DNA of 64,000 nt from Cristatella mucedo (GCA_009760855.2 WPIO01000001.1:3308001-3372000), one strand, 5' to 3'. Positions 23,742 to 35,376 are shown, numbered from the stretch's first letter. Numbers and translations: made by a program. Notes: generated by a model from the sequence alone, not told the origin.

Positions 23742-23923
23742 CCTCGAACAGCACGTTGGCGTAGGCCGTGCCATGCGCGAGCGCTGACACAAGCATCTGG
23801 GTGTTGCGGTAGCCACATCCCCAGCCGGCGTCCATCGTGCCTGCAGCATAGTGGTCCCCGGCGGTGCACAGCCACACGGTGCTACCGCCGCTGCCACCAC
23901 TTCCGGTACCGCTGCCGGCAGCC
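23742..23923 (-). CDS. ZUP1: ZUP1 catalytic exon with the nucleophile cysteine
   Basis: The minus strand reads TVWLCTAGDHYAAG followed by GWGCGYRNTQMLVSAL and YANVLFEG. This is the C78 peptidase active-site block; the Cys in GWGCGYRN is the nucleophile. The donor is CGAGG|gtatcg, so the last exon base is 23742, phase 1. The 5' end is uncertain. An acceptor (ctccctcgcag) would start the exon at 23923 and include a Gly/Ser-rich stretch; a nearer AG would start it at 23881, just before TVWL. Its first base joins codon G with the exon at 18968 to give FEGRLVVPSI. The frame beyond the donor reads on to 23584 but loses family similarity at once, supporting the splice site. Confidence 0.9.
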
Positions 23924-24079
23924 CTGCGAGGGAGCGACGACGCTGCTCTGGCGATCGAGCAGCCAGTCCGAGTCAGCCATGCTCTGACGTCGTCCACTGC
24001 ACCTGCAACAGTCGAGCTCAATCAAGCAACCACCAACGCTAGGCGATACCGTGCTCAACGTGGTCGGTTAATCGTATTG

Positions 24080-24770
24080 TAGTGCATAACCTTTTGAATA
24101 CAGCATTTGCTCTCTTTATACTGTAGCCAAGCAATCGTAAGAGACCCTGATCGCCAGCCTAGCTAGAAGTGACACAAGGGCTGCCATCAGCTCCCAATCA
24201 CTTTGGTGGTGTCCATACCAACGCTAGAAAGGTAAATCAAGTCATGGTTGCAGGCATACAGCAGAGCTTGAGACGTGCGAGTGTGAGCAAGACACTGCTG
24301 ACAGATATTCCTCGTCGTGCTAAAGCATCGAAACATACAAATTAGTTCACTCGACTTATGTCAATCCTGCCGAGTGTAAAAAACTAGTTCACTTGACTTG
24401 CTTCTATCCTGCCTAGAGTAAAAGATTGCTCCTAATAAAGCTGAGGAGATTGAGTGCAAGGTAAGTTGCATGAGCCATGTACGACTGCAGTTGATACTCG
24501 CTAAATAAATGCTGTCTACATTAGTAGCAGCCATTCCCAAGCACCAATACGTACATATTCTTACTGTGCAATGCATGAGTTAGGGCAGTCACGCATATAC
24601 ACACCAGTCAGTAGCCAGGCCAGGATTTTTAGGTTGGGGCATGCAATGCAGACTGCAATAAAGCCTGTGGAAATAATGTCTTTTTTCTACATGTGAGCGG
24701 CAGATTCGCATAGATTGAAAGTATGTAATGATCTTACAAGTCATCATTTCGGCCATTTCTTTCTCGACAG
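24080..24770. other. No gene recognised (ZUP1 intron)
   Basis: Searched by eye for missing ZUP1 exons (later fingers, MIU helix) without success. Confidence 0.35.
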
Positions 24771-24771
24771 A

Positions 24772-24825
24772 ATAATAAAAATAATGATAATACATTTGTA
24801 GAGCACCCACAGAGAACTCTGTTGC
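24772..24825 (-). mobile_element. LINE-2w terminus, left part of a copy split by LINE-1w
   Basis: ataatgataatacatttgta then gagcacccacagagaactct and ctttct is the reversed LINE-2w end. The sequence resumes at 26276. Confidence 0.75.
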
Positions 24826-26285
24826 TTTCTAATAATGGAATGTCAGAAACATTTCAATCAGGGTTCAAGAGGCAGCACTCTACTGAAACTGCTCTCCTCT
24901 GTGTTAACAATGACATTCTACGTGGCAACGACGACGGGAATGTCACTGCCCAAGCTCTGCTAGATCTGTCTGCTGCCTTCGACACCATTAATCACCAAGT
25001 TCTGCTTGAACGATTGAGAACAACGATCGGTCTGGCAGACGAAGCACTAGCGTGGTTTAAATCATACTTGTCTGATCATGTTCAATCCGTGTCGAGTGGG
25101 GGTCAGGTCTCAGACATGAGAAGGGTCACCTGTGGAGTCCCTCAAGGGTCTGTACTCGGTCCCTTGCTGTTCTCCATTTATACACAACCTCTGGGAAAAG
25201 TGGTTAAGGCCCATGGAATAGGATATCACTTCTATGCTGACGATACTCAGTTGTATTTGTCATTTAAACCGTCGGAATCTGCTGCAGCAACTGAGAAACT
25301 GAATGCTTGCCTTGCCGATATTCGATCCTGGATGTCGGAAAACTTCCTGAAATTAAATGACGATAAAACCGAACTGCTGCTCATAGGACACCCTAAGCGT
25401 GTGGCTGGATTAAAAGGCTTTGCTGTTCTAATAGGTGATGCTATTGTGCGACCTTCACCACGTGCTCGTAATCTAGGTGTCGTGTTCGACAGCTGCCTCA
25501 ATTTCAAAAGCTTCATTCAGAAGACTGCCTCTACAGCTAGCCATCACATCCGATCCCTATCCAAGATTAGAAGCTGTCTCCCACAGTGGCTTGTAAAAAA
25601 TTTAACTAGCTCTTTAGTTCTGTCTCGGCTTGATTATTGTAATTCCCTTTTGGCTGGGCTACCAAAGAAAGCTATTATGCCACTACAGCTGACTATGAAT
25701 ATGGCTGCAAGGCTGGTCTTCAAGTCCCAGCGGTTTGAGCACGTGTCACCTCTGCTGAAAGAGCTAGGATGGTTGCCGGTTGAGCAAAGGATACGGAGCA
25801 AAGTTCTTACGCTGACCCACAAGGCCCGCCACGGCTTGGCTCCTTCGTACCTAGCTGAACTGCTGAATCAGTTTCAGCCTGTTCGCGCCCTCAGGTCCTG
25901 TGTGGACAAAAAATTAGCTGTCCCATTCCTCCGCTTAAAGACAGTTGGCGACAGAAGCTTTAGCTCTGCAGGTCCTAGACTGTGGAACTCACTTCCACAA
26001 TTCTTACGCAACGACAACTACTCTCCAACTGCCGACTATGGCACATCTTTTTCAGCGGTCCTGAACTGCTACTTCTATGCTACTCACTACCTCAACTGCT
26101 CTCCTGACTCTGCTATGCTTCCCACTTTCTCTTTGTTGCGTGAGACGAAGTCTGTTAGCTACCGAATGCGTACCGAAAGCCGCTTAGGCTGTGAGTGCGC
26201 TATACAAAACTTTCCTGCGTAACACCCACATGGTCTTTATGACTTTGTGGAGTTACTGATGGAGATACATTCTAGAGACTTAATT
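24826..26285 (+). mobile_element. LINE-1w, 5'-truncated, with open reverse transcriptase frame
   Basis: A frame of about 460 codons stays open to 26222. It carries the RT motifs of CR1/L2-type non-LTR elements: FQSGFKRQHSTETALL, LLDLSAAFDTINHQVLL, CGVPQGSVLGPLLF, YHFYADDTQLYL, LKLNDDKTELLL and ARNLGVVFDS. The C-terminal region has LSRLDYCNSLLAGLP, LKELGWLPVEQRI and PRLWNSLPQFLR. The endonuclease domain and the 5' end are missing. The frame's first codon is TTG, so the reading simply starts where the copy is truncated. The 3' UTR ends in ggagatacatt. With no stop in 1.4 kb this is the youngest element in the window. It lies inside an older LINE-2w. Confidence 0.93.
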
Positions 26286-26967
26286 TATGCAGTGAAAGAA
26301 ACATTTCAAAATACTTAGCGATAACATGCACAGTGTCAGCACTTATAAGCACACATCGGTCAATTAACAAGGACCTAGCAAATTATATGAGGACCGTGCA
26401 TTTTGAGTAAATATTTTACACGAACCAACTTGACTTAGGTGTGGTATCCCTAAGTTGATCTGAATGTTTGCAACACTATGTAGTTGAAGGTGGGCAGACT
26501 TTATTGTGAAGCTGATGTGATCGTCTAGTGAAAGGTCGCTTTTGAAACACGACAGTAGATTGCATGCAGATGCAACAGACGATATTCTGGAAGAGCCCAT
26601 TTTGAGGTATATGTACTTCAATTTCTGAGCAAAATTAGGTTGCTCTTCACTATTAAGTAGGTTTTAACGTCATTGAATCTGAGAAAGTTTATTGCCATCC
26701 AATTGCGAATGCCCGAAATATATGCTCACGGTAGCCGACAGAGTTTGATGCACTGGAAAGCAGGGATGGATGAAAGCACAGGCATAGCTGTGTGTCATCA
26801 GCATAGAAATGAGAGCCTAGACTGTACATGGCTATTACATTGATAAGAGTGAGAGTATACTCTGTGAAAAGAAGTGGACCCAGCAAGCACCAAGCCCTGC
26901 CGTGCTTTAGTGGCACCTGGCATGACTCTTGCATACATGAGTGTGGCATCGTTAAGGTAGTCCCCAC
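26276..26967 (-). mobile_element. LINE-2w, right part of the split copy
   Basis: Starting after LINE-1w, tgcagtgaaagaaacattt and gataacatgcacagtgtcag continue the LINE-2w 3' UTR. Further right the minus strand gives SDLSLDDHISFTIKSAH (26364-26621) and GPLLFTEYTLTLI with GSHFYADDTQLCLCFHPS (26689-26967). The C-terminal part of the RT ORF is deleted and the frames are broken. Confidence 0.82.
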
Positions 26968-27224
26968 CCTTAGCCGGCCTCAGCTCAACCAGACTCAGCC
27001 AGCATAACTGCCAGATCGGGAAACATCCCGACGTTCTTCAGTGATGAGTCGGAATGTATTTCTTTACGTAACTTGTGAGGCTGCTGTCTTTAGTGGTTTA
27101 TTCGCCGAGATAAGTGCATGATACAGCTCAAAGTGGTTCTACCGGTTGAAACTAAAAGAACCCCGAAATCGTGGTATAGCATACCCTACGACATGCCTAG
27201 AATCGCTATGGTCCATAAAAAATA

Positions 27225-27396
27225 CTAGCTAATTCAACAGTCTCTTTTGCATAGCGACAGAAGAGCCTTTACGGCTATCACTGCCGCTTGCAGCAGCAAT
27301 AAAGGATCGCTCATGGCAGGATTCGAACCCACGACCTCATGACCGAGGTCATGAAAACCAACCACCTTACCTAGTGTGCGGGCCATCACGGCTCAC
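27225..27396 (-). mobile_element. SINE-B copy
   Basis: Complete from ctagctaattcaacagtctc to gccatcacggct, with perfect B box complement ggattcgaacc near 27320. tRNA-like head at the right, T-rich end side at the left. Confidence 0.85.
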
Positions 27397-27900
27397 CGAC
27401 CCTGAAGGCGGATCCTTACAGCCAAACAAGGTACAAGCTGCTAGCAGAGTAGTCACAGGAGCGGAGCTGTGCAATCTTAGCTAGACTTGGCTTTTTGTGA
27501 CCCTGGGTTCGGTCTCTCACTTCTCACGAAGAGTATCTTACTTGAGCCACTTAGGCTGTCTAAGATATCTCTATTTCTTAGATATGTCTGAGAAATCTTG
27601 AATAAGATTGGCTGACCCTAGAAAATCACTGCTCAGACCAAGCTATTTGAAATCAAATTCAGTCGTACGATTTCCACATCTACTAACATCTCAGCGATCC
27701 AAATAACTCGCATGTGACTTACAGCCATCAACAGGACGAGGAGGCAGCAAGAGGCGAGAGGCCCCAGCAATAACTACTGACAGTGCAACTGGACACACAA
27801 TCCCCTTCATCAGTTGTGTCGCAACATAAAACAAGACCACGGACACGACGTCTAACGTCAAGATCGAGGCCTCACACACGGCACTGCACAGCGGTTAAGA
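27397..27900. other. No gene recognised
   Basis: Nothing identifiable. The minus-strand 62-codon frame 27691-27879 is hydrophobic but unrecognised. Confidence 0.35.
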
Positions 27901-27904
27901 TTGC

Positions 27905-29250
27905 AAAATAAAAAAAAATAATGATAACAAGTTTGTAACAGCACCCTAAGAGAGTTTAATCTATATTCAGGTACTTTTAAGATGCAGCAAAAGAAACAAT
28001 AACCAATAGATAATTACATGCAAGATATTCTGCTTAGGCAAGCATGAAAAACCAGACAAGAAAGCACTCACACTGCTGGTTAGTTAGTAGGACCCCTGGT
28101 TAGTAACAACATGCACTCAATCATGCACAGGTAAGAAAAGCACACAGAACAATAGACTAGTCCACTGGGTTTGCATGCAAACGCATGTCCCTCCTGCCCT
28201 GAGTCACGACGAGCTCAGTTTTAATACTCACGACTGCACTCTTCAGGACAATTCACTTTTAAACAAAGCAGAGGCTTGAGTGGAACAGGTAGGTTTGCAG
28301 CTTTTCTTTGAGTGTCATTAAATCAAGAGACGACGTGATGTCGGTGCTGAGCTCCAAACTTTGGGAGCATAGTACCTCAGGACACGGTCTTCAAGTGATT
28401 TGAAGTTAGACAGGGGCACACACAATCGACTATTTTCAGTAGAGCAGGTAGTGAATCAGTCAGTAGGGCAGGTATTACTGCAAGAAGCCTGACGCAAAAC
28501 TAGTTCAGGTACCTACACCGAACCAAGAGAATGCAGGGGCCTAAAGGTGAGTGGTAGAAGCTTGAGGTCGATACTCTGCTTGATAGGCAGCAAGTGCAGA
28601 TTGGTGATCAGTGGTGGAATGTGGCAGTTGAGACGTTTACGACGGATCAGTTTTGCTGCCCTGTCTTGAAAGCAACGGTACGCATGTTACTGCACGTGCA
28701 GGAAGACCTAAAAGTGGTGAATTAAAAAATTCTAGATACGCTATCACGAATGCATGGACCAGATGGCTGGAGAGTCGTTATCTAAATAAAAAAGCCCTGC
28801 TTTTGCTATGCTATGCGAAATAAGTATGTAGGTGAAAGTGGGCAGATTTGCCTGTCAAGCTAATGTGCTCATCCAGAGAAAAGTCATTTTCGAAGAACAC
28901 TACCATATTCTGGGCAGAGGCTACACGAGATTGAAAAGCTAGGCTTTCTAGTTTCTGAGTAACACATGGTTTGCTCATAATTATTAAGATGGTTTTGTTG
29001 TCATTCAATTTCAGAAAGTTTGCTTCCATCCAAGTATAAATGTCAGAAGTATATGTTTAACTAAGCTGAACGAGTTTGAGATGATAAAAAGCAGAAAAGG
29101 ATCTAAGTACAGTACAGCTGCGTATCGTCTGCATAAAAATGAAAGCTTATATTATGCATGGTGATTATACTGGCAAGAGAGTGAGTATAAATTGTGAAGC
29201 TACTGTATTTTTACGAGATTGTCACACTTTTTTCCAATTTTCTTTTGAAA
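27905..29250 (-). mobile_element. LINE-2w 3' part, contiguous from the YADD box to the tail
   Basis: The minus strand gives, in order, HNISFHFYADDTQLY (about 29150), EANFLKLNDNKTILIIMS with FSLDEHISLTGKSAH (28811-29029), AAKLIRRKRLNCHIPPL and LPIKQSIDLKLLPLTFRPL (about 28550-28660), KVWSSAPTS and LKEKLQTYLF (about 28290-28370), then the 3' UTR and tail at 27905-27990. Frameshifts and stops are present. Confidence 0.83.
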
Positions 29251-30930
29251 AAATAAACCTGAGACTTATAGACTACAATATAAGACAGTGTCAGTGACTG
29301 CATACAGCAAAAGTGACGATTCAGACGCTAACAATGTTGCAGAATACTATGAAGATGTTAGCAGTGATACCGATGGCAAGCTCTTATTAACTGTAATGAT
29401 TAAAGCAAACCTATATTAATATAAAATGAGTTTTATATTCAGTAATAATATCTTTCAATAAACTTTTTAAAAACATTTTTCAATAAGGACGTTTGACCTC
29501 GTTACTGAAGCTGCATGCAAAAACCATCCATTCTAAGCCGTTCTGCAAGGGGCGACCCAAACGTCAACAGCCTGGCACAGACGCGACCAAAAGCAAGCCG
29601 GCAGGAGGCAAAATTGTGGTGGCTCCACCTTTTGGGCACCTCCTAACGAAGGGCAAGCTGCAGCTAGTGTGCGTGCGTCATAGGCAGTCGACCCATCACT
29701 ACATCGGTACCAGTCATCCCAAAGCCACAAGCCTCCTGCTTCGGCCGATCACCACTACCGGTCCAAAGCAGCCGACCCATTTTCTCTGGCACTTGCATTT
29801 TCGCGCGATCGCTTTGCTCTCTCTCAAGCGCCCTACCCACCGTGTGAGCTTCGCCCCGCCGCAGCCGTGGTGCACCCACGTTCAGGGCAGTGTGCAAACG
29901 TCAACAGAACCCTTGTGCACAAGAGCCTTTTTGCTCAATCCAAGTCAGCTCATAGTGAGCCGGCATCTTCCGAACCCATCATGCCAAAGCTACCAGTGCA
30001 AGTTGTGCAGCCTTCAGGCCGGCCACAGCTGTGCGAACGGCCAGACTACCGGCTACCTGGCAAAATAAAACTTGCAAGAAGCAATAGACCCCACAGAAAC
30101 CACTAAGGTGGAGGCCACCCGGTGACAGCTAAGCCCGTGCCGATCTCATTCCCTCAGCAAACTTTCCAAAATGATCCAAACGGTAGAATCGGATGCCAAA
30201 AAGTCCCCTTCTTACAGACCCAAAAGTTTGCTTTCATAATGTACAACACACAGCTCCGTGAGCTGCAATGTGCAAGCAAGTGGCTCAACTCGAATAGATT
30301 TGTCTGTCTCATGTGGCAAACCAGGTATCGATGGCCCTACTGCTTAGTTAGATGAAGTGTGCAAGTTCAGTGGCTAACCTGTGAATCACCTCAATCTCTG
30401 AATAAACTAGCAACACAAACAAAAGGGATTCCTGTAACAGTTTCAAAAATCCCATAGCTTTATCTCTGCAATCATTAGGGCAGCACATTTTTGCCACGAA
30501 AACCTACAAGATTTAAATTTGGTTAAGGATATGAGCACACTTGCAACCAGATCGTGCGCGGTGCTTTTTTAACAAAGGCAAACTGAGAGGAAACACGTTT
30601 CCGGTCAGGGGATCAGGCTTAGAGAAAAAATAACTTATATCTCGCTATCTGATGGGATTATGTCCCGGTGGTAATTCGCTCAGCCTGACTGAAGTACTAG
30701 ATTTGATTTCCGGCATATACTTTCTTCCCTAGAGGCAGGAGCAAGCACTTCAAAGCAAGGCGTATTTATTAACCCACCGACAAGCGATTTAGCTTCAAGA
30801 GATTATTAACATCCTACTGTCGGCAGTATTACATTAGCCGTATTCATTTAGCTGATGTTTCTTCCTCCTAGGTCATGCTCAAGAACATCTTGAGCTTCGT
30901 CAGTCTCTCTTTTTCATATATTGACAAGAA
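29251..30930. other. No recognised gene; unknown 191-codon open frame at 29493-30068 (+)
   Basis: The plus-strand frame 29493-30068 is His/Pro/Thr/Lys-rich and has no recognised domain. Its composition does not resemble either LINE protein. It could be chance, part of a LINE 5' ORF or an unidentified exon. Confidence 0.3.
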
Positions 30931-30934
30931 TAAT

Positions 30935-31490
30935 TACAAAAATACATTTGCATATGGCCACAAGAGAACCAAATTTCTTTCTGGGCACATTACACATGCT
31001 TGAAAGAAAAGGTTTCAATCGGTTAATAATAAAATAGGTAATTTCAGCACCCGTAAGTAAACAATTGGCAATTCATGTGGCAATAGGAAAAACTGAAAGG
31101 AACAGGTGGATTGTTGCTTTGTTTTAATTGCCATCCGGCTAGGGGAACTTCAAGGCATCTGTCGGTCGAGAGCTCTGGGCTTAAGGTGTACATTAATGTA
31201 GGCACGGTCTCCAGGGGATTTGGGGTTGGCTGGTGGTGCAGCTAAATACAGAGAAGCAGAAGTGCAGAGGACAGCTGAAGTATTGCAAATAGGTAATCTG
31301 GAGCAAGAGAATGAAGGAACCTAAGGCTGACTGACAGCACGTGACGTTCAACGTGACACTTGATGTAGGTCGACTAGTAGTTCAACTAGCCATTTGTAGG
31401 TCGATGCCAGTCTAGGTCAGAGAAACGTAGTGAGGCAGTATGTCTGCAGCAACCTTCCAGGGTAGCCAGCAGCCAGCTGGGCGGTCTCTC
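30935..31490 (-). mobile_element. LINE-2w C-terminal fragment and tail
   Basis: Homologous to 27905-28680: shared pieces such as aggcacggtctccaggggat (compare ggacacggtcttcaagtgat) and gcttaaggtg in the same order, ending in an eroded LINE-2w tail at 30935-31010. Confidence 0.7.
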
Positions 31491-31577
31491 TGGTGGTAAA
31501 TTATGCTCCAGCATGCAGCTTGAAATCCCTTTATCATGGAGCTGGAAGTCACTTTAGGTTAGGCAACCGGCTACATA

Positions 31578-31740
31578 GTAATAATAATCTAATAATAATA
31601 CATTTGATAAAACGCCCTCAGAGAACTAGATCTCTTTCTAGGTGCTTTATAATTACTGCAAAGGAAGCACGATCGAATGGTTATCAGCAGTATGCTCAAT
31701 AAACAACAAGAATAACATGGTTAGGGGTACTTAAAGTGGG
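31578..31740 (-). mobile_element. LINE-2w 3' terminus and UTR fragment
   Basis: taataatacatttgataaaa then cgccctcagagaactagatc and ctttctaggtgctttataa, followed by UTR with ataacatggttaggggta. Confidence 0.78.
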
Positions 31741-31752
31741 CCTTGGCACATT

Positions 31753-32342
31753 TTGCCAGTCAATAGGCAAGCAGAGCAAGAGGTTTCACAGCTGCGGGCC
31801 TGGCAGATCGACCTCTCCTCTCTACTGCCTCCAGCTCGTGGCTGCATAGCCGATGCCATCTCCAAACACAATTTTGGCTTTCATTTCTACGTAGATGATA
31901 CTCTGCTCTGCCTCTGCTTTGACCCCCACCCTTAAGCCTTGTAACGCATCTGGCTCACTTAATTACTTGCAGTGTGCATCGACCACATTATCGCTTGGAT
32001 GCCCACTAACTTCCAAAAGCTTACCAATAAGATCAACCTAGTGGTTATGGGAAAACGCAGCAGCAGCCGAATATTGGAAGATCCGACCGTCAAGATTAAT
32101 TAATCTAGCAGGACTCCCGTAAAGTCTGCCTTGAATCTGGGCACGCTATTCCAAAACCACTAGTCATTGGATCAGAACATTTCGTATACGGTAATATCGG
32201 CCTACTTCCAGCTAAGAAACATTGCCAAAATCACGGCCTGCTTTGATAAGAGTACGACAGACTAACTAGTTCACGCATTTGTAGCATCGCAACTAGATTA
32301 CTGTAATTCCCTTTACTCGGGACTCCCAGATATTTACCTCAA
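31753..32342 (+). mobile_element. LINE-2w reverse transcriptase fragment, left of a MITE insertion
   Basis: Plus-strand frames give HNFGFHFYVDDTLLCLCFDP (YADD box as YVDD, about 31870-31920), WMPTNFQKLTNKINLVVMGK, SLDQNISYTV and LDYCNSLYSGLPDIYL, which stops at 32340. The next expected residues (NNLQLVQN) resume at 32803, after the MITE. Confidence 0.82.
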
Positions 32343-32798
32343 GGGTAAATGTCAAAAAAATACTGAGAAGATTGGTTCAACAATCGAATAATTACTTGGG
32401 GTACTTTTTTAAAGACAAACTTGCTATAAATAAGATCTCAAGTTGCGATAGTACCCATGTAAAAGGAAAGTATTAAAAAAAAGATTAGGCAAACTATGCC
32501 TAACCTGGAAGTTAACCGGATGCAACATATCTGCAAATAAAAAATGTTTACTAATTTCTGCATCATATACGACTTGTGTCCCAACTTTTTGAAACTTGGT
32601 ACATGGAGGTACATGTTTGTACCTTGTTGGGGTACATGATTGTGACTTTGAAAAGATTTGTCCCTAGTAAATTCCATAACTCACCCCATTCTTGACAGAT
32701 CAACGTGAAGTGACACTTTTGTCTCTTGAAAGGTACACTAAGCAACTATTCGATTGCATGACCAATCTTCTTTCTCAGTACTTTCTCGACATTTAGCC
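32343..32798. mobile_element. 456-bp MITE with long terminal inverted repeats and TTAA-like flanks
   Basis: The left end GGGTAAATGTC and right end GACATTTAGCC begin inverted repeats of about 55 bp (32343-32397 and 32740-32798) that match at most positions apart from a 4-base indel. The insertion is flanked by TCAA on the left (32339-32342) and TTAA on the right (32799-32802), consistent with a TTAA target duplication. The surrounding LINE-2w frame is interrupted exactly here. It has no coding capacity. piggyBac-type elements use TTAA targets, but the ends are not a recognised piggyBac end. Confidence 0.78.
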
Positions 32799-32802
32799 TT
32801 AA

Positions 32803-32880
32803 TAATCTGCAGCTGGTTCAAAACTCGGGAGATTGGCTGTTCAGCAAATCAGATTGAAATTGGTTGCCATTATCGTGTGC
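32803..32880 (+). mobile_element. LINE-2w fragment, right of the MITE
   Basis: NNLQLVQNS followed by NWLPL continues the RT C-terminal region cut at 32342, and then the similarity fades. Confidence 0.7.
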
Positions 32881-34055
32881 AAGTAAAACCACACAAGGTC
32901 AGCAGTCGGCTGGCTTGGCACTGAGGCTTGGCAGCAACCACTCGGTGGCCTTGACCGTTAGCAAGCCAAGACAGGCTAGGCACAACTGCCAGCCAGTCAG
33001 GCCACTCGCGCTCCTCTCCCCTCCACCTACTGTCAAGCCAGCTGTCCAAGAAGTCGTGGTTCACATGCCAATTTTTCAGGAATGCCTACATTTCGGCTCG
33101 GTCGATTCGGCTGCCACAGGCGTATATGCCCACGGTCTCTGCCTTCATCCTGACTGCATTCACCTCAAACATGCTCAGATACGCTTGCCTGCTAAATCAA
33201 CGAAGGCTGCCACTAAGTCACGGAAATGAGATCTGAGCATAATCTTAAGTCTCCTTAAGCGATTGAGGGACTAAGAACGTCATTGACATTGCATTGGTGA
33301 AACAAACAAACATAGTTGTATGCAGATAGTGGCTTGCAGTACAACAGGCACCCGACAGGGGCGGCTAGCAGCCGTGGACATATGCTGCAGAAATTAAATT
33401 TGCACTGAGTAGACGTTTAGAGAAAACATTGTAAATAGCATTTCTATAAGCAGACCGCAGGAAGGGAAACATCTAGAGTAAAGTACAAATGTAGAAGCCG
33501 TGAAACCGACAGCATCTTATTCCCATTTTTTCAGCACAGCCCGAATTGAGTGCACGATAATGCAAAAAATACACGTGGCTCTTTGAATGACCGATTACTA
33601 TTACTTGTTACCAATTAACTACACTCCTGTCTACTTCAAACGTCATAGCCTTCTACGTCAAATGCCAGTTTCCTATGGACAGACTCTAGTGCAAGCAATC
33701 CCGGAAGGGAGGCTCCGTGGGCAGAGGGCAAAGCCCTGCATGCTTAGTAGCTGAAATGTTTAGTAGCCTAAAGTCAAAGGCAGAGTCGCTCAGGCTTAAA
33801 TGTTCATGGCCAAAGCATCCGGTTACCGTCTTTCGGGAAGGTGTTAGCACTGCCAAGGTGATCACATGATCTCAGGCTGCTGCTCTGGCTTTTTTCTGGC
33901 GATTTTCTCAAGTGCCAACCGGAGTTGGCACTTCACAATTGCCAAACCTTTCATGTACCTTCGATATATTTGCAACAGCATGATCAATTTGGCTAATCAC
34001 CTCTGTCACAGTATCAAGACTTCTCGCACCCAAGTTTTCATTCCATGCTAATGGT
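32881..34055. other. No gene recognised
   Basis: The plus-strand frame 32864-33229 overlaps the LINE end and is unrecognised. Nothing else was identified. Confidence 0.35.
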
Positions 34056-34057
34056 GT

Positions 34058-34265
34058 ATAATAATATAATAATAATACACTTGATAAAGTGCTCTCACAG
34101 AACTCAATCTCTTTCTAGGTGTTTTACATTTGCTGGAAAGGAAACGCGATCGAATGGTGAGTAATATCATGCTTGATAAGCAACATGAATAACATGGTTA
34201 GGGTGATATGCACAGGGTCGGCATGCAAGTGTGGTTAGTGGCAGCATGCACAGTGTCAAGATAGA
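34058..34265 (-). mobile_element. LINE-2w 3' terminus and UTR
   Basis: ataataataatacacttgat, then aaagtgctctcacagaactc and ctttctaggtgttttacat, and UTR including cttgataagcaacatgaata and ggcatgcaagtgtggttagt. Confidence 0.8.
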
Positions 34266-34269
34266 ATCA

Positions 34270-35130
34270 TACACAAAAGTTATAATTTACAGCTACCAAG
34301 GTACCAAAACACTGCAAGAACGGCAGCCAGTTTCACATGGCAACAACCATCTCGAGAGGTTATCATGGTAATAGAAGAATAAAGGATATATCGTACTATC
34401 CTCAAAGTTGACCTCAACATAGACTTGCCCGGCTAAAAAAGCACTTAAACTGCTAAAATAAAAAAATGAACGACAGTGGCTTTTCTAGCTTGTTAAACTG
34501 TGAGCACTTTCTTCTGAATTCTGTAATGTGCAATTAATCTCTGGCTCACGCAGTCGTGAGTCCTTGGATTGTTTACGTCCAAATAGTTACAGCAACATTA
34601 GAACTCACTCAAACGCTTGATCTCGGACAGTGAACCTGATCTTACCTACAGTACAAGTGCTCCCATCGTCAACGTCGACTTCGAGTACGGCAGCCTGTTG
34701 ACGGTCAGGCCGGGTACCAGCCCATGCTGCTGGTCGGCTGGGTGGAAGTACCGTTGTGTCTTCAGTAATCACTTTTCCAGAGTCCTACGAAGTTCCAAAA
34801 TATGATATAGAAAGCATGGCGAAAAATTCCACACGGCGATTGCAATTATTCAAAACGTGAAGAGAGCCCAGCAACCGCTGTGAGGTCCCTTACGCTGCTG
34901 TCACAGTCAATTGTGGTTGAGGTAGTTGGATATCTTGGCTTCTTACTTGAAGACTGAATAGGCAGAGGTCGCGATGTAGAAGCCGTCTTTCCAGCTGAAG
35001 CGTACGTTAAGACATAAGGAAACAGTGAATCTAAAGAAGTACTTGGATGCATCCGCGGTACAAACACTGCACGGCCATTTAATGTCACACGCCTGAGTGT
35101 ACACGAATGCAAGGGCGAGAAGTATCTGCA
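34270..35130. other. No gene recognised (first ZUP1 intron)
   Basis: The minus-strand frame 34846-35112 is Ser/Thr-rich and could include a ZUP1 linker exon, but no finger or conserved motif is visible. Confidence 0.3.
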
Positions 35131-35177
35131 AGCAAAGCGCTAAAGACGGAGATGCATCGCCAGGCGCGTATTCATAC

Positions 35178-35376
35178 CGGCCACCACCTTTCCACCAGTA
35201 GACGGATCTGGGTGAACAAATTCAATGTGAGTCTGCATCTCATCGACGCTCACCCCAGCTAAGTCGCAGAATGGGCATTCGGTAGAATTCACTTCATAGT
35301 GCGCTACTTGGAAGTGCACATATAGGGCATCTGCAGTATCGAGCGCTTGCCCGCAAACTTCGCAGACATGCCCCAT
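35178..35376 (-). CDS. ZUP1: ZUP1 exon 1: start codon and first two C2H2 zinc fingers
   Basis: ATG at 35376 (G at -3 and +4) opens a frame with two C2H2 fingers close to the ZUP1 N-terminus. Finger 1 uses C5, C8, H21 and H26. Finger 2 uses C34, C37, H50 and H55, with the motif ECPFCDLAGVSVDEMQTHIE, which resembles the ZUP1 second finger (CPFCKLSGV-type). In ZUP1 these N-terminal fingers belong to the ubiquitin-binding part of the protein. The exon probably ends at 35178, where the minus strand reads gtatga; a second possible donor (AAG|gtggtg) would end it at 35188. The frame continues to 35140 without these donors, but that extension has no family similarity. Next expected are further fingers, which I could not find. 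Confidence 0.82.

Noticed and set aside
29493-30068. 191-codon frame as a zinc-knuckle LINE ORF1 or a ZUP1 exon
   Set aside because: No CCHC, C2H2 or coiled-coil pattern; it is on the strand opposite to ZUP1 and has no match to recall.
32870-33228. Missing ZUP1 finger exon near 33.1 kb on the minus strand
   Set aside because: Scattered Cys and His codons occur, but no C-x2-C ... H-x3-5-H spacing in one open frame with splice sites.
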